The notes beneath the pieces were generated by a model that did not search any database, was not told the DNA's origin, and saw only the letters and a program-made list of their open reading frames with translations. Position numbers and translations under genes: made by a program. A stretch of 64,000 nt of DNA. Origin: Halalkaliarchaeum desulfuricum. GTDB lineage: Archaea > Halobacteriota > Halobacteria > Halobacteriales > Haloferacaceae. Location of the stretch: contig NZ_CP025066.1 of assembly GCF_002952775.1 (NCBI RefSeq), forward strand, positions 124,001 to 188,000, given 5' to 3'. Below are positions 1 to 8,721 of the stretch, one piece after another. How positions within the stretch are numbered: the first letter of the stretch is position 1; every line of letters starts with the position of its first letter.

Positions 1-2
1 AG

Positions 3-419
3 TACCCGCTGCTGTTCACCGACGTGTTCGTCGAGCAGATGTCTCGCGGACACTGTCAGGCGCTGCCCCAGTCAGTCGAAGAGTACCAGGACCGTTACGG
101 CTTCGACAGCTCCGATTACGGGGGCAACTTCCTTCACATCAACCCCCAGGACGCACGTCCGCGGAACATCCAGAACGGGGATATGGTCCGCGTGGAGTCC
201 CGCGACGACGCCATCGAGCTCCCGGCGAACGTCTACGAGGGCGTCCGCCCCGGCTGGGTCGGCACCGAGAACGGCTTCGGAGAGGGGTCGTCCCATCCCG
301 AGGAGGCAGGTGCGAACTCCATGATGCTCAACAGGGAACGACACGTCGAACCGGTGTCGGGCCAGGTCGACAGGAACCATCCTGTCGAAGTAACGAAGAT
401 CGGAGGTGACGGCGCATGA
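3..419 (+). CDS. Molybdopterin oxidoreductase (DMSO reductase family), C-terminal part
   Basis: The gene is cut by the left edge of the window; the frame is open from base 3. The visible 138 residues match the C-terminal molybdopterin-dinucleotide-binding beta-barrel of DMSO-reductase-family enzymes: a segment reading INPQDARPRNIQNGDMVRVES (dinucleotide-binding region) followed by a small barrel. It should be the catalytic subunit of a membrane-bound respiratory reductase or oxidase. Its stop overlaps the start of the ferredoxin subunit (ATGA), so the two are translationally coupled. The substrate (DMSO/TMAO, polysulfide, thiosulfate, arsenate or other) cannot be told from this fragment. The fragment holds none of the N-terminal Fe-S or Mo-ligand residues. 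Confidence 0.85.
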   Translation, partial: YPLLFTDVFVEQMSRGHCQALPQSVEEYQDRYGFDSSDYGGNFLHINPQDARPRNIQNGDMVRVESRDDAIELPANVYEGVRPGWVGTENGFGEGSSHPEEAGANSMMLNRERHVEPVSGQVDRNHPVEVTKIGGDGA

Positions 420-1036
420 GCCGCCAGTGGGCCTTCTACTTCGACACCCAGAAGTGCATCGGCTGTCACGCCTGCTCGCTGTCGTGTCGCGTCCGCAACG
501 ACATCGACGCCGACGGGCCGAAGTGGCGCCGGATGGAACACGTCGCCGAGGGGTCGTTCCCCGACTACGAAGAGACGTCGGTGTCGATGTCGTGCTTCCA
601 CTGTGCGGAGTCGCCGTGCCGGCAGGTCTGTCCCACCCACGCGATCGAAAAACGCGAAAGCGACGGGATCGTCACCGTCGATCGCGACAAATGTATCGGC
701 TGTCACTACTGTGCGTACGCGTGTCCGTTCGGCGCCGCCCTGTACGACGACGAAGGGCTGCTCTCGAAGTGTCACCTCTGTCTGGGCGAGGGCGCCGGCG
801 ACGGACACGGCAAGCCTGCGCGGCAAAAGCCCGAGGACGGCGGCGCCACGCCAGCGTGTGTCGACAACTGTGTCGGCGACGCACTGAAGGCCGGCCCGAT
901 CAACGAGATCCTCCGGGAGGCTTCCAAGGAGGCGGCCAACCGCTACAGCGAAAGCGATGTCGGGCCGGCGCTGGTCGTCGAACCAGTGACCCAGGAATCG
1001 CACGACTCGATCGAAACCACCGACCCGACCGGGTGA
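416..1036 (+). CDS. Four-cluster [4Fe-4S] ferredoxin subunit (DmsB/PsrB/NrfC-like)
   Basis: A 206-residue electron-transfer subunit. Sixteen cysteines fall in four groups: C14/C17/C20/C24, C60/C63/C68/C72, C93/C96/C99/C103 and C119/C122/C148/C152. This is the DmsB/PsrB pattern and predicts four [4Fe-4S] clusters wiring the membrane quinol site to the molybdenum subunit. No signal peptide is seen, as is usual for a subunit exported with its Tat-targeted partner. It starts inside the stop of the large subunit and ends 6 nt before the NrfD-like anchor, so the three genes form one operon. The last 30 residues are acidic and unremarkable. Confidence 0.93.
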   Translation: MSRQWAFYFDTQKCIGCHACSLSCRVRNDIDADGPKWRRMEHVAEGSFPDYEETSVSMSCFHCAESPCRQVCPTHAIEKRESDGIVTVDRDKCIGCHYCAYACPFGAALYDDEGLLSKCHLCLGEGAGDGHGKPARQKPEDGGATPACVDNCVGDALKAGPINEILREASKEAANRYSESDVGPALVVEPVTQESHDSIETTDPTG

Positions 1037-1042
1037 CACCAC

Positions 1043-2113
1043 ATGCCCTACCACCCTGACGGGTTGATCTGGATACTCGAGCACCACTGGGACCTGAAGA
1101 TCGCGATCTACCTCTTCTTCGGGGGCCTGGCCGGTGGTGCCTACCTCACCGGCTTTGCCGCAGACGTGTTGAGCCGGCGGGAAGACGGGACAAAAGCCGA
1201 AGCACTGCGGGCCACGAGCCGGTGGGGGATGATCGCCGCAGTCGTCGGTATCGCCGTCGGCGGGGTCATCCTGTTTACCCACCTGGGTGCGCCCCTGCGC
1301 GCGCTGCTGTTCCCGATCCTGTTCGTCAACTTCGAGTCCTGGCTGGTGATCGGCACCTGGACGATCGTGCTGTTCACCCTGGTGGCAATGATACAGGCGT
1401 TCTGGCAGATCTGGGGCCAGGAGACCGACGACGATCCCAGCACCTTCGCCCGGTGGATCACCCGCTGGATCGAGACACGGTTCGAGGTACCCCTCGAACA
1501 CTGGCTCACCAGGCTGGGCCGGCTCACCCGTCCCGGAGAGCGTCTCCGGCTGGCGGTCCACGCCGGAGGCGCGTTTCTGGCGGTGTTGCTCGTGGTGTAC
1601 ACGGCGCTGTTGTTGAGCGAGGTAGCGTGGCTCTACCCCGCCTGGGACGGCACCCTTCTGCCGTTCCTGTTTCTCGCCAGCGGCCTCTCGATGGGCCTTG
1701 CCGCCACCGCCGGCCTCACGGGCATCTTCGAGGGCGTCTTCGGCACCGGCGTCCACGAGTTCAGCCTCGTCGACGACCTCGTGATCCTCGCGGAGATTGT
1801 CATCCTCGGATCGCTCGTGTGGACCCTCTCGCAGGGCGGCCCCGCAGCCCAGGCCACCTTCGAACTGCTGAGGACCGACATGGCACTGCTGTTCTGGGGC
1901 GGCGTCGTCGCCCTGGGACTCCTCGCGCCGCTGGTCCTCTCGGCGGCGCTCCTCGTCGCCGAGTGGCGCATCGACCTCCAGGCGACCCCGAAACTCCAGC
2001 GACTCGCACAGGCGACGTACACGGCCAAGTTCGGCCTGGTCGTACTGGGTGGGCTCCTCCTGCGATACGTGGCGCTTTTCATGGCCGTGAAAGCGCCACT
2101 CGTGGTCGCCTGA
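1043..2113 (+). CDS. NrfD/PsrC-type membrane anchor subunit
   Basis: A 356-residue hydrophobic protein with about eight or nine predicted membrane segments, matching the NrfD/PsrC/DmsC-like polysulfide reductase anchor family. Such subunits oxidise or reduce quinones in the membrane and pass electrons through the ferredoxin subunit to the molybdenum enzyme. The N-terminus (YLFFGGLAGGAYLTGF) carries the glycine-rich first helix typical of NrfD proteins. It lies 6 nt after the ferredoxin gene. The combination large subunit-ferredoxin-NrfD plus a TorD-like chaperone marks a complete complex iron-sulfur molybdoenzyme operon. Direction of electron flow and substrate remain unknown. Confidence 0.92.
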   Translation: MPYHPDGLIWILEHHWDLKIAIYLFFGGLAGGAYLTGFAADVLSRREDGTKAEALRATSRWGMIAAVVGIAVGGVILFTHLGAPLRALLFPILFVNFESWLVIGTWTIVLFTLVAMIQAFWQIWGQETDDDPSTFARWITRWIETRFEVPLEHWLTRLGRLTRPGERLRLAVHAGGAFLAVLLVVYTALLLSEVAWLYPAWDGTLLPFLFLASGLSMGLAATAGLTGIFEGVFGTGVHEFSLVDDLVILAEIVILGSLVWTLSQGGPAAQATFELLRTDMALLFWGGVVALGLLAPLVLSAALLVAEWRIDLQATPKLQRLAQATYTAKFGLVVLGGLLLRYVALFMAVKAPLVVA

Positions 2114-2211
2114 GAGGCAAGCCCTCTCCCGCTGCGCTGTCCCGCTGACTCCTCTCGTCTCTCCCTCGCACCGTCGCAGAAACACCGACGCGAAATCCGA
2201 ACCGATAACCC

Positions 2212-2940
2212 ATGACGAATCCCGACGCGACCACCGAACCCGTTCCGGAACTGGCGAACAGCGACGACTGGGCGCAGCTGTGCAGCCTGCTCGCCGAGTG
2301 TCTGAAACACCCCGACGAGCGGTTCTTCACCGACGTCGAGGCGGGACTGCTCGACACGGAGATCGACATGCTTGTCGATCGCCTGGATCTCCCCGAACCG
2401 GAGGGCGGCCCCGCGACCGAACTGCTGCCGGAGACGGTCGGCTCCCTCGACAACGAGTACATCCGGCTGTTCGAAGGGCTCGAATCCCCGTACGCGATCC
2501 CGGTGGAATCCCCCTACCGGGAGTGGCACGCCGGCACCGGACGCGAAGGCCTCCTCGAGGGACCGCCCGCCGACGAGATGCGCCGACGCTACGACGCGCT
2601 CGAAGCCGAGATTCCCGCCGCGTATCCCCCCGACCACCTCGCGCTTTTGCTCGATTACGCCTCCGTGCTCCTGGAGTCGGGCGGCCCCGACGAGTATCGT
2701 CCGTTCTTCCGGGACCACTTCGACTGGCTCCCGGCGTTCCAGCGGCTGCTCGAAACCGCCGAAGCCGACGCACCCTTCCACCGGTGGTGTGCGAGGCTCG
2801 CCTGCGAGTGGATCCCGATCGCTCGAAACCGACTCGACCTCCCCGAACCCACGGCCGGGGAACTCGACGAAATGGTCGAACGCGTCGACGCCACCGCCTC
2901 CAGCACCGGCGTCCCCGACGAAAAACAGTTCCGAGAGTAG
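2212..2940 (+). CDS. TorD/DmsD-family molybdoenzyme chaperone
   Basis: A 242-residue acidic, all-helical protein of the TorD/DmsD/NarJ family. Family hallmarks include the LDNEYIRLFEGLESPYAIPVESPYRE stretch (residues about 83-108, the Y-x-R-L-F then P-x-x-SPY pattern) and a late acidic helix around EYRPFFRDHF. These cytoplasmic chaperones bind the Tat leader of a molybdenum subunit and hold it until the cofactor is inserted. It follows the anchor gene by 98 nt on the same strand, so it probably serves this complex. The gap may contain its own promoter, though no strong TATA is seen. Confidence 0.85.
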   Translation: MTNPDATTEPVPELANSDDWAQLCSLLAECLKHPDERFFTDVEAGLLDTEIDMLVDRLDLPEPEGGPATELLPETVGSLDNEYIRLFEGLESPYAIPVESPYREWHAGTGREGLLEGPPADEMRRRYDALEAEIPAAYPPDHLALLLDYASVLLESGGPDEYRPFFRDHFDWLPAFQRLLETAEADAPFHRWCARLACEWIPIARNRLDLPEPTAGELDEMVERVDATASSTGVPDEKQFRE

Positions 2941-2967
2941 ACCAAGCTTCGTCGGCTGCCTGAAAAG

Positions 2968-5900
2968 TCAATCCCAGAACGACTGTGTTCGGGCGTACTG
3001 GCGCTCCTGCTCGAGAATGTCCCGGTAGAAGTCGTCCTCGTTTTCCCGAAGCTTCGCGATGATACGCGCGGCGTTGTGCGGCCCGACCCCGCGGGCCGCC
3101 ATCGCGATCACCGCCTGCTTGCCGTGGCTCTGGACCAGGTTTGCCGAACGATACGCCCGTTCGGTGAGTCGGCGCTGTTCCTCGTCCTTCTCGCCGGACC
3201 GGACCGCAGCCGGCGTCTCCTCGTCCCACGGGTTGAGCGCGGCGATCCTGGTGGAACCGCAGTCGGGACAGTCCGGCTGGTCTTTCACCCGACGGACGGC
3301 TCGAGTTCGCTCCCACTCGAGACAGTGGAGACACAGGAGCCTGACGCGATCGTCCATGATCCGGTCCCGCACGGCGTCGATCACCGACGCGTCCGCGTTT
3401 TCGGGCACCAGGAACTCGCGTCCGCCGGACCGTCCTCCGGTGCCGAGTGGGGTCCGTTCGCCGACGATCGCGAGTTCGAGCGTCCGATCGCCGTTTCTCT
3501 CTTCGACGTCGTCGTTCGGGTCACCTCCTCCCTCCGCCGGCGTCCGAAGGCGACCCAGAAGCTCCGCCGTCGGCTCGACAGCCAGATCTCGATGGAACAC
3601 TTCCCGAACAGCCTCCTCGAACACCGGCGTGTCCGAAAGCGCAGCGAGCAGCCGATCGGCGCCGAACCGGTGATCGCCCTGGTAGCGTTTCAGGGCGCCG
3701 AACTTCGCGGCCACCTGCGCGAGAGTGAACTTCAGGGTGTCCGACCGCTTCAAGGCGAGTTCGAGCAGCGGCTCGAGGTGGTCCGGGTCGGTTTCGAGAA
3801 GCACCTCCCGGAACGTCGACGGCCCGACCGACGGCGGCACCTCGAAGGAGATCCGGTAGGGATCCACCTCCATGCCGACCGACGAGCCGGTCCGCTGGCC
3901 GACCAGCGCCGCGAGCAGCCGTCCCAGCGTCTCGTTGATCTCGTGGCCGAACGTCGCGTTCAACGCGACTGTCCGCGCCTCCCCCTCCAGCAGGAGCCGT
4001 CGGTCGGTCGGCAGCGGCGCCCCCGACTCGACGTGTCGCTCGATCGGTTCGAGGGCGTCCGCGATCGTCCGCGCGTCCGCGGGGTATCGGCGGGCGAGTT
4101 CCCGGGCGACAGACTTCCGACTGCCGCCGGCCGCGATCTGCCTGCCGGCGACCCGGCGCAGTTCGCCGACCTCGCATGCCACCGCCGCCGGCACCGGGAT
4201 CTCCTGGCCCACCCAGGAGGGAACCTCCCCGCCCGGGTCCTCTACCGGCGACACTTCCACCCGGCTCTCCTCGTCGTCGATCTTCGTGATCCGCCACATC
4301 TCCCCGCGCTGGATAAACGTCGCCCCCGGCTCGGCGAAGTTGACGACGAACCGCTCGTCGAGGGTTCCCACGCCCGTCCGCGAGGAGACGTCGTACACCT
4401 CGTAGGTCTCCTCGTCGGGGATCATCGAGAGGTTGGCGTAGAAGTACTGCCAGGAACCGCCGGTCTTCTCGATCCGGTCGTGATCCGTCTCGTTCCAGAC
4501 GAGCCGGTTGCCCGCGATCTCGTCGATCACTTCCCGGAGTTGTTGCTCCGTGAGCTCCCGGAACGGGTACGCCGCAGTGAGTATCTCGTGGGCGTCGCCG
4601 ACGGCGATCTCCCCGAAGTCCATCACGAACCCGACGAGCTGGTTCGCGACGACGTCGAGGCTGGCGTGATGAATCGCCGAGGGTTCCACCTCACCGTCCC
4701 GGGCTCTACGGGCGATCGCGAGCGCCTCGAGCGCGTCGTCGGGATCGCTCGTCAGGATCGTTCCCCGCGAGACCTCGTCGCGTCTGTGGCCCGCCCGGCC
4801 GACCCGCTGGAGCAGCCGGGCGACCTCTCGGGGACTGTTGTACTGGACGACGTGATCGACCCGCCCAACGTCGATCCCCAGTTCCATCGAGGAGGTGCAC
4901 ACGAGCGCGTCGATCTCGCCGGTCTTGAACCGGTCTTCCACGTCGATCCGGACTTCCTTCGAGAGCGATCCGTGGTGAACTTCGATCGGCGCATCGAGCT
5001 GTTTGAACCGCGATCCGAGCGCCTCGGCGGTCTGTCGGGTGTTGACGAATATCAACACCGATTCGTTTTCCTCGACTACGTCCCGGATAAATCGGACGTG
5101 GCTTGCGATCTCGGGATCGGTCGCGAGTTCGCCGGCGAGCCGCTCGTCCTCGTCTGTTACCATCGGTTCGGTGACGGTGAACTCAACGCGGCTGCCGACG
5201 TCGATCTCGACGATTTTACAGTCGCGGTCCGCCCCTCGCGGCCCCCCCTCGTCTTCGGTCGCCGGGTCCACGGCGGCGGCCGGGTGATCCGAATGCGGGG
5301 TTCCGACGCCGACCAGGAATCGGCCGACTTCCTCGGGATCGCCGACCGTCGCCGATAGTCCGATCCGCTGTGACGGTCCGGCGACAGCCCGGAGTCGTTC
5401 GAGTCCGACGGTCAACTGGGCGCCTCGTTTCGCCGCAGCGAGTTCGTGGACCTCGTCGACGACGACGTGATCGACGTCGGCAAGCGCCTCGCGCATCCGC
5501 GATCCAGTCAGGATCGCCTGGAGGCTTTCGGGCGTCGTGATCAACACGTCCGGGGGATCCTCTGCCTGTTTCTGACGCTGGTAGCTCGTCGTGTCGCCGT
5601 GACGAACCGCGATCTCGACGTCGAGCCGCTCGCCCCACCACTCGAGTCTGTCCATCATGTCGCGGTTGAGCGCCCGCAACGGGGTGATGTACAGCGCCCG
5701 AATCCCCCCGAGCGGTTCTTTCCCACGATCTCGGGTGCGCGCCCGGCGACGGACGATCGCATCGAGCACCGGCAACATCGCGGTTTCGGTCTTTCCTGTG
5801 CCGGTGGGTGCGACGACTAGGGCGTTTCGACCCGTCGAAAGCGTCGGGATCGCCAGGCGCTGTGGCTCCGTGGGGGTGGTGAACCCGCGGTCGGACAGCG

Positions 5901-5970
5901 CCTCGCGGACGGAGGTCCCGAGCGCGGCGAACGCGTCCATCCCGGCATCGACCGATCGCCCCTCTGGCAT
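2968..5970 (-). CDS. Lhr-type large DEAD/DEAH-box helicase
   Basis: A superfamily-2 helicase of about 1000 residues. Visible motifs are the Q-motif region PTEPQ (33-37), Walker A APTGTGKTE (54-62), DEVH (172-175), SAT in motif III, the IFVNTRQTAE segment and the motif VI region QRVGRAGHR. The long C-terminal half with the Lhr winged-helix and beta-barrel region plus a CxxC...CxxC zinc ribbon near the end (LCLHC and CPDCG) fits the archaeal Lhr-core group, 3'-to-5' DNA/RNA-DNA helicases of repair. I chose the ATG at 5970 rather than a TTG 6 nt upstream because a TATA-like CTTAATCG lies about 27 nt before it. Monocistronic and convergent with the chaperone gene. Confidence 0.92.
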   Translation of the reverse strand: MPEGRSVDAGMDAFAALGTSVREALSDRGFTTPTEPQRLAIPTLSTGRNALVVAPTGTGKTETAMLPVLDAIVRRRARTRDRGKEPLGGIRALYITPLRALNRDMMDRLEWWGERLDVEIAVRHGDTTSYQRQKQAEDPPDVLITTPESLQAILTGSRMREALADVDHVVVDEVHELAAAKRGAQLTVGLERLRAVAGPSQRIGLSATVGDPEEVGRFLVGVGTPHSDHPAAAVDPATEDEGGPRGADRDCKIVEIDVGSRVEFTVTEPMVTDEDERLAGELATDPEIASHVRFIRDVVEENESVLIFVNTRQTAEALGSRFKQLDAPIEVHHGSLSKEVRIDVEDRFKTGEIDALVCTSSMELGIDVGRVDHVVQYNSPREVARLLQRVGRAGHRRDEVSRGTILTSDPDDALEALAIARRARDGEVEPSAIHHASLDVVANQLVGFVMDFGEIAVGDAHEILTAAYPFRELTEQQLREVIDEIAGNRLVWNETDHDRIEKTGGSWQYFYANLSMIPDEETYEVYDVSSRTGVGTLDERFVVNFAEPGATFIQRGEMWRITKIDDEESRVEVSPVEDPGGEVPSWVGQEIPVPAAVACEVGELRRVAGRQIAAGGSRKSVARELARRYPADARTIADALEPIERHVESGAPLPTDRRLLLEGEARTVALNATFGHEINETLGRLLAALVGQRTGSSVGMEVDPYRISFEVPPSVGPSTFREVLLETDPDHLEPLLELALKRSDTLKFTLAQVAAKFGALKRYQGDHRFGADRLLAALSDTPVFEEAVREVFHRDLAVEPTAELLGRLRTPAEGGGDPNDDVEERNGDRTLELAIVGERTPLGTGGRSGGREFLVPENADASVIDAVRDRIMDDRVRLLCLHCLEWERTRAVRRVKDQPDCPDCGSTRIAALNPWDEETPAAVRSGEKDEEQRRLTERAYRSANLVQSHGKQAVIAMAARGVGPHNAARIIAKLRENEDDFYRDILEQERQYARTQSFWD

Positions 5971-6047
5971 CGTCAACGGTAACGGGGCGACGCGATTAAG
6001 GCCACCGCTTCGACGGTTCCCAGTCCCAGCCCCAGGGATTGCCCGAC

Positions 6048-6055
6048 CTTATAAG
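6048..6055 (+). promoter_or_regulatory. TATA element for the TIM-barrel isomerase, flanked by CCGAC/GTCGG
   Basis: CTTATAAG is centred 27 nt upstream of the ATG at 6079, the position expected for a leaderless archaeal transcript. It is embraced by inverted CCGAC and GTCGG, which could bind a repressor over the TATA box. The repeat is short and may be chance. Confidence 0.5.
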
Positions 6056-6078
6056 TCGGTCGCGTCCGGCGATCCAGT

Positions 6079-6855
6079 ATGGACCTCGGGCTCACGGTCG
6101 GGGACGAACTTGAGCGGATCGACGCCGCGGATGGTCGATACGCCTTCCTCGAACTCTCGATCGGGGACAGCTTCCTCCCGCCGACGTCGATCGACCGCGA
6201 CCGTCTCGAGACGGCGCTCGACGGACGCGACCTGTACGTCCATCTGCCGTTCGACCAGCCGGTCGTGACACACGTACAGGAACTGAACGAGGCGATCGTC
6301 GACTACCAGACCCGGCTGCTGTCGTGGGCCGGGGACGTCGGCGCCCGGAAGGCGGTGTTGCACGGAACCACTGCCGACCGGGACGACGTCGACCTGCGGG
6401 AGCGGTTCGCCGAGCAGCTTTCCGTCGTCGTCGACGCGGGCGAACGCGCGGGCGTGGAGGTGGTCGTCGAGAACGTCGGACACCAGCATCACGGCGTCCA
6501 ACTGTCCGTCCTGGGCGAGGTCGCCAGGGAAGTCGATGCGCCGGTGTGTTTCGACGTGGGGCACGCGTACATGGAAGCTGGAAACGACGGAATAACGCGA
6601 TTCCTGCGGAGCCACGGCGATCGAGTCACTCACCTGCACGTTCACGACGCGCGTCGGCGTGGGGACACTCACATCCCGGTCGGCGCCGGCGAGATCGACT
6701 ACGAGATCCTCTCCGAACAGCTCTCCGGGTTCGACGGAAGCGTCGCCGTCGAGGTGTTCACCGACGACGCGGCGCTTCTCTGGGACTCCGGGAGACGAGT
6801 GCGCGATCGACTGACGCCCGGTTCGACGACATCCGACGAGAAGGGAAGTTCTTAG
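6079..6855 (+). CDS. Sugar phosphate isomerase/epimerase family TIM-barrel protein
   Basis: A 258-residue protein of the xylose isomerase-like TIM-barrel / AP endonuclease 2 superfamily. Recognisable strand ends with putative metal ligands are VVVENVG (Glu), CFDVGHAY (Asp and His), THLHVHDARRRGDTHIPVGAGEIDY (His, Asp, then the G-x-G-x-x-D turn) and VAVEVF (Glu). That ligand set is intact, so an active metal enzyme is likely. Substrate is unknown: members act on sugars, inositols or abasic DNA, and this length fits the sugar isomerase branch. The start is fixed by a TATA box 27 nt upstream. It ends 24 nt before the FNT-USP gene and may be co-transcribed with it. Confidence 0.82.
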   Translation: MDLGLTVGDELERIDAADGRYAFLELSIGDSFLPPTSIDRDRLETALDGRDLYVHLPFDQPVVTHVQELNEAIVDYQTRLLSWAGDVGARKAVLHGTTADRDDVDLRERFAEQLSVVVDAGERAGVEVVVENVGHQHHGVQLSVLGEVAREVDAPVCFDVGHAYMEAGNDGITRFLRSHGDRVTHLHVHDARRRGDTHIPVGAGEIDYEILSEQLSGFDGSVAVEVFTDDAALLWDSGRRVRDRLTPGSTTSDEKGSS

Positions 6856-6879
6856 TTCCCACGCGGTGTTGACCCGGCA

Positions 6880-8679
6880 ATGAATAGCGACGGAACGTCG
6901 CCGGTCGACGAGCCGGCGGCGAGAACCGAAGGCGGAATTCCTGTCAGGGGCGAAGTCATCGCCGACCGGTTCTCCTCCGACGAAGTGTTCCAGCGGATCG
7001 TCGCCGACGCCGACCACGAAATCACCTCCAGCGTCCGAGAACTGTTTTTCAGCGGCGTCGCAGCCGGATTCGCGATCACCATCACGTTCCTGCTGTACGC
7101 CTCGATGACGACCAAGACGGACAGCAGTATCGCCGCTGCACTACTGTATCCGCTCGGGTTTATCTACATCATCATCGGCGGCTATCAGTTGTACACCGAA
7201 AACACGCTTCCCCCGGTAGCGCTGACGCTGGAGCGGCTGGCCTCGATTCCCGCGCTGTTGCGTCACTGGTCGATCGTGCTCGCGGGCAACTTCGCCGGCG
7301 GGGCAGTCGGCGCGGTCGCGCTCGCGTACGGCGGCGTGTTCAGCCCGGAGGCCACAGCCGTCGCGATCGATCTCGCAGAAAAAGGCGTTGCGACCCCGGC
7401 ATGGGATCTCTTTTTCAAGGGCGCGTTCGCCGGCCTGATCGTCGCCGGCGTCGTGTGGATAAACTTCGCCTCGCAAGACACCATCTCCCGGTTAATTGTG
7501 GTCTATCTCGCGTTTCTGGCGATCCCCCTCGGCGACCTCTTTCACGTGGTAGTCTCCTTTACCGAAGCGCTGTATCTGATGATGGTGGGTGATCTCGGAT
7601 TCGTGGTCGGCATGTGGGGGTTTGTTATTCCGGTTCTGCTCGGCAACACGATCGGTGGGGTGTTGCTCGTCACCGTCGTCAACTACTACCAGACCAGCGA
7701 GCGGCGACTCGAAGTCGAGCGGTTCGAACACGTTCGCAGACTGTCGATCCGCGAGTGGCTGCTGGGTAATCTCGCCGGACGGTCGTACGTCCCGGTAGTC
7801 GATACCGTCGAGGACATCGTTCGTGATCCCGACGACTATCGGATTCTGGTTCCGATAGCAAACCCCCGTACAGAATCGAACCTGATCAAACTGGCCAGTG
7901 CGATCGCCGAGACCCGAGGGGTCGGGACCGTCCACGCCGTCAACATCGTCCAGGCACCCGAGCGGATGACCACCGGATCGCAAGCGAGGCGAATTACCCA
8001 CGAATCGGAGCAATTGCTCGAGGACCTCGAACGCCACACCGACGGTTATGACGTCACGTTCGAGTCGTCGACGATTGTCTCCTCCAGATCGTTCGAGGAG
8101 GTGTTCGACCGGGCGAGGCGGACGCGTCCCGACCTGGTGCTCCTGGGGTGGGGACCTGACCGCCTGTGGGACTCTGCCCGCGCCGAACGCCCGATCGACG
8201 AACTGACCAACACACTCCCGTGTGACTTCCTCGTCGTGAAGGACCGTGGACTCGACCCGACGACGATCCTCCTTCCGACCGCCGGTGGGCCTGATTCGGA
8301 CCTGAGCGGGGAAATCGCCTGGGCGCTTCAGGAGAGCGTCGATTCGGAGATCGAACTGTTACACATCGTTGATGGCGAAGATGAGCGAAAGACCGGCGAA
8401 CAGTTCCTCGAACGGTGGGCAGAGAAACACGACATCGAGGAGGCCATCCGGACCGTGGACACCTCCGGCGACATCGAGAGGACGATAGAACGGAAGGCCG
8501 AAGACAGCACGATGGTCATACTGGGTGCAACCGAGCGTGGCATGCTCTCGCGGCTGGTGACCGACTCGTTGCACCTCAAGATCGTAGACGAAGTGGACGC
8601 CTCCGTCCTTCTGGCGGAGCGCCCCGCCGATAGATCGCTCGTACAGCGGTTGTTCGGTCGCGGACGGCGACGGAAGTGA
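6880..8679 (+). CDS. Formate/nitrite transporter family channel fused to two USP domains
   Basis: A 599-residue fusion. Residues about 45-300 have six membrane segments of the FNT (FocA/NirC) channel family. Residues about 320-590 are soluble and contain two universal stress protein folds; the strand-loop segments DYRILVPIANPR and TTILLPTAGGPDSDLSGE open them, and the second ends with the nucleotide-loop-like VILGATERGMLSRL. FNT channels pass small monovalent anions such as formate, nitrite, lactate or acetate; the USP tail probably senses nucleotide or energy state in the cytoplasm. Fusion of haloarchaeal permeases to USP domains is known; the permease at 14757 has the same design. A GGGAA/TTCCC inverted repeat lies at 6843-6860 before the start. 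Confidence 0.87.
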   Translation: MNSDGTSPVDEPAARTEGGIPVRGEVIADRFSSDEVFQRIVADADHEITSSVRELFFSGVAAGFAITITFLLYASMTTKTDSSIAAALLYPLGFIYIIIGGYQLYTENTLPPVALTLERLASIPALLRHWSIVLAGNFAGGAVGAVALAYGGVFSPEATAVAIDLAEKGVATPAWDLFFKGAFAGLIVAGVVWINFASQDTISRLIVVYLAFLAIPLGDLFHVVVSFTEALYLMMVGDLGFVVGMWGFVIPVLLGNTIGGVLLVTVVNYYQTSERRLEVERFEHVRRLSIREWLLGNLAGRSYVPVVDTVEDIVRDPDDYRILVPIANPRTESNLIKLASAIAETRGVGTVHAVNIVQAPERMTTGSQARRITHESEQLLEDLERHTDGYDVTFESSTIVSSRSFEEVFDRARRTRPDLVLLGWGPDRLWDSARAERPIDELTNTLPCDFLVVKDRGLDPTTILLPTAGGPDSDLSGEIAWALQESVDSEIELLHIVDGEDERKTGEQFLERWAEKHDIEEAIRTVDTSGDIERTIERKAEDSTMVILGATERGMLSRLVTDSLHLKIVDEVDASVLLAERPADRSLVQRLFGRGRRRK

Positions 8680-8721
8680 ACCGCGGAGCGGACAGAGAGT
8701 GCCGTCGCTGTCGGTGCAAAA

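Noticed and set aside
233-2185. Long minus-strand open frame (650 codons) over the ferredoxin and NrfD genes
   Set aside because: It is the antisense shadow of two clear GC-rich genes; its product is a low-complexity Arg/Glu/Gly string with no domain.
3076-5358. Plus-strand 760-codon frame opposite the Lhr helicase
   Set aside because: Antisense of a gene with all helicase motifs; the predicted product has no motif and biased Arg/His content.
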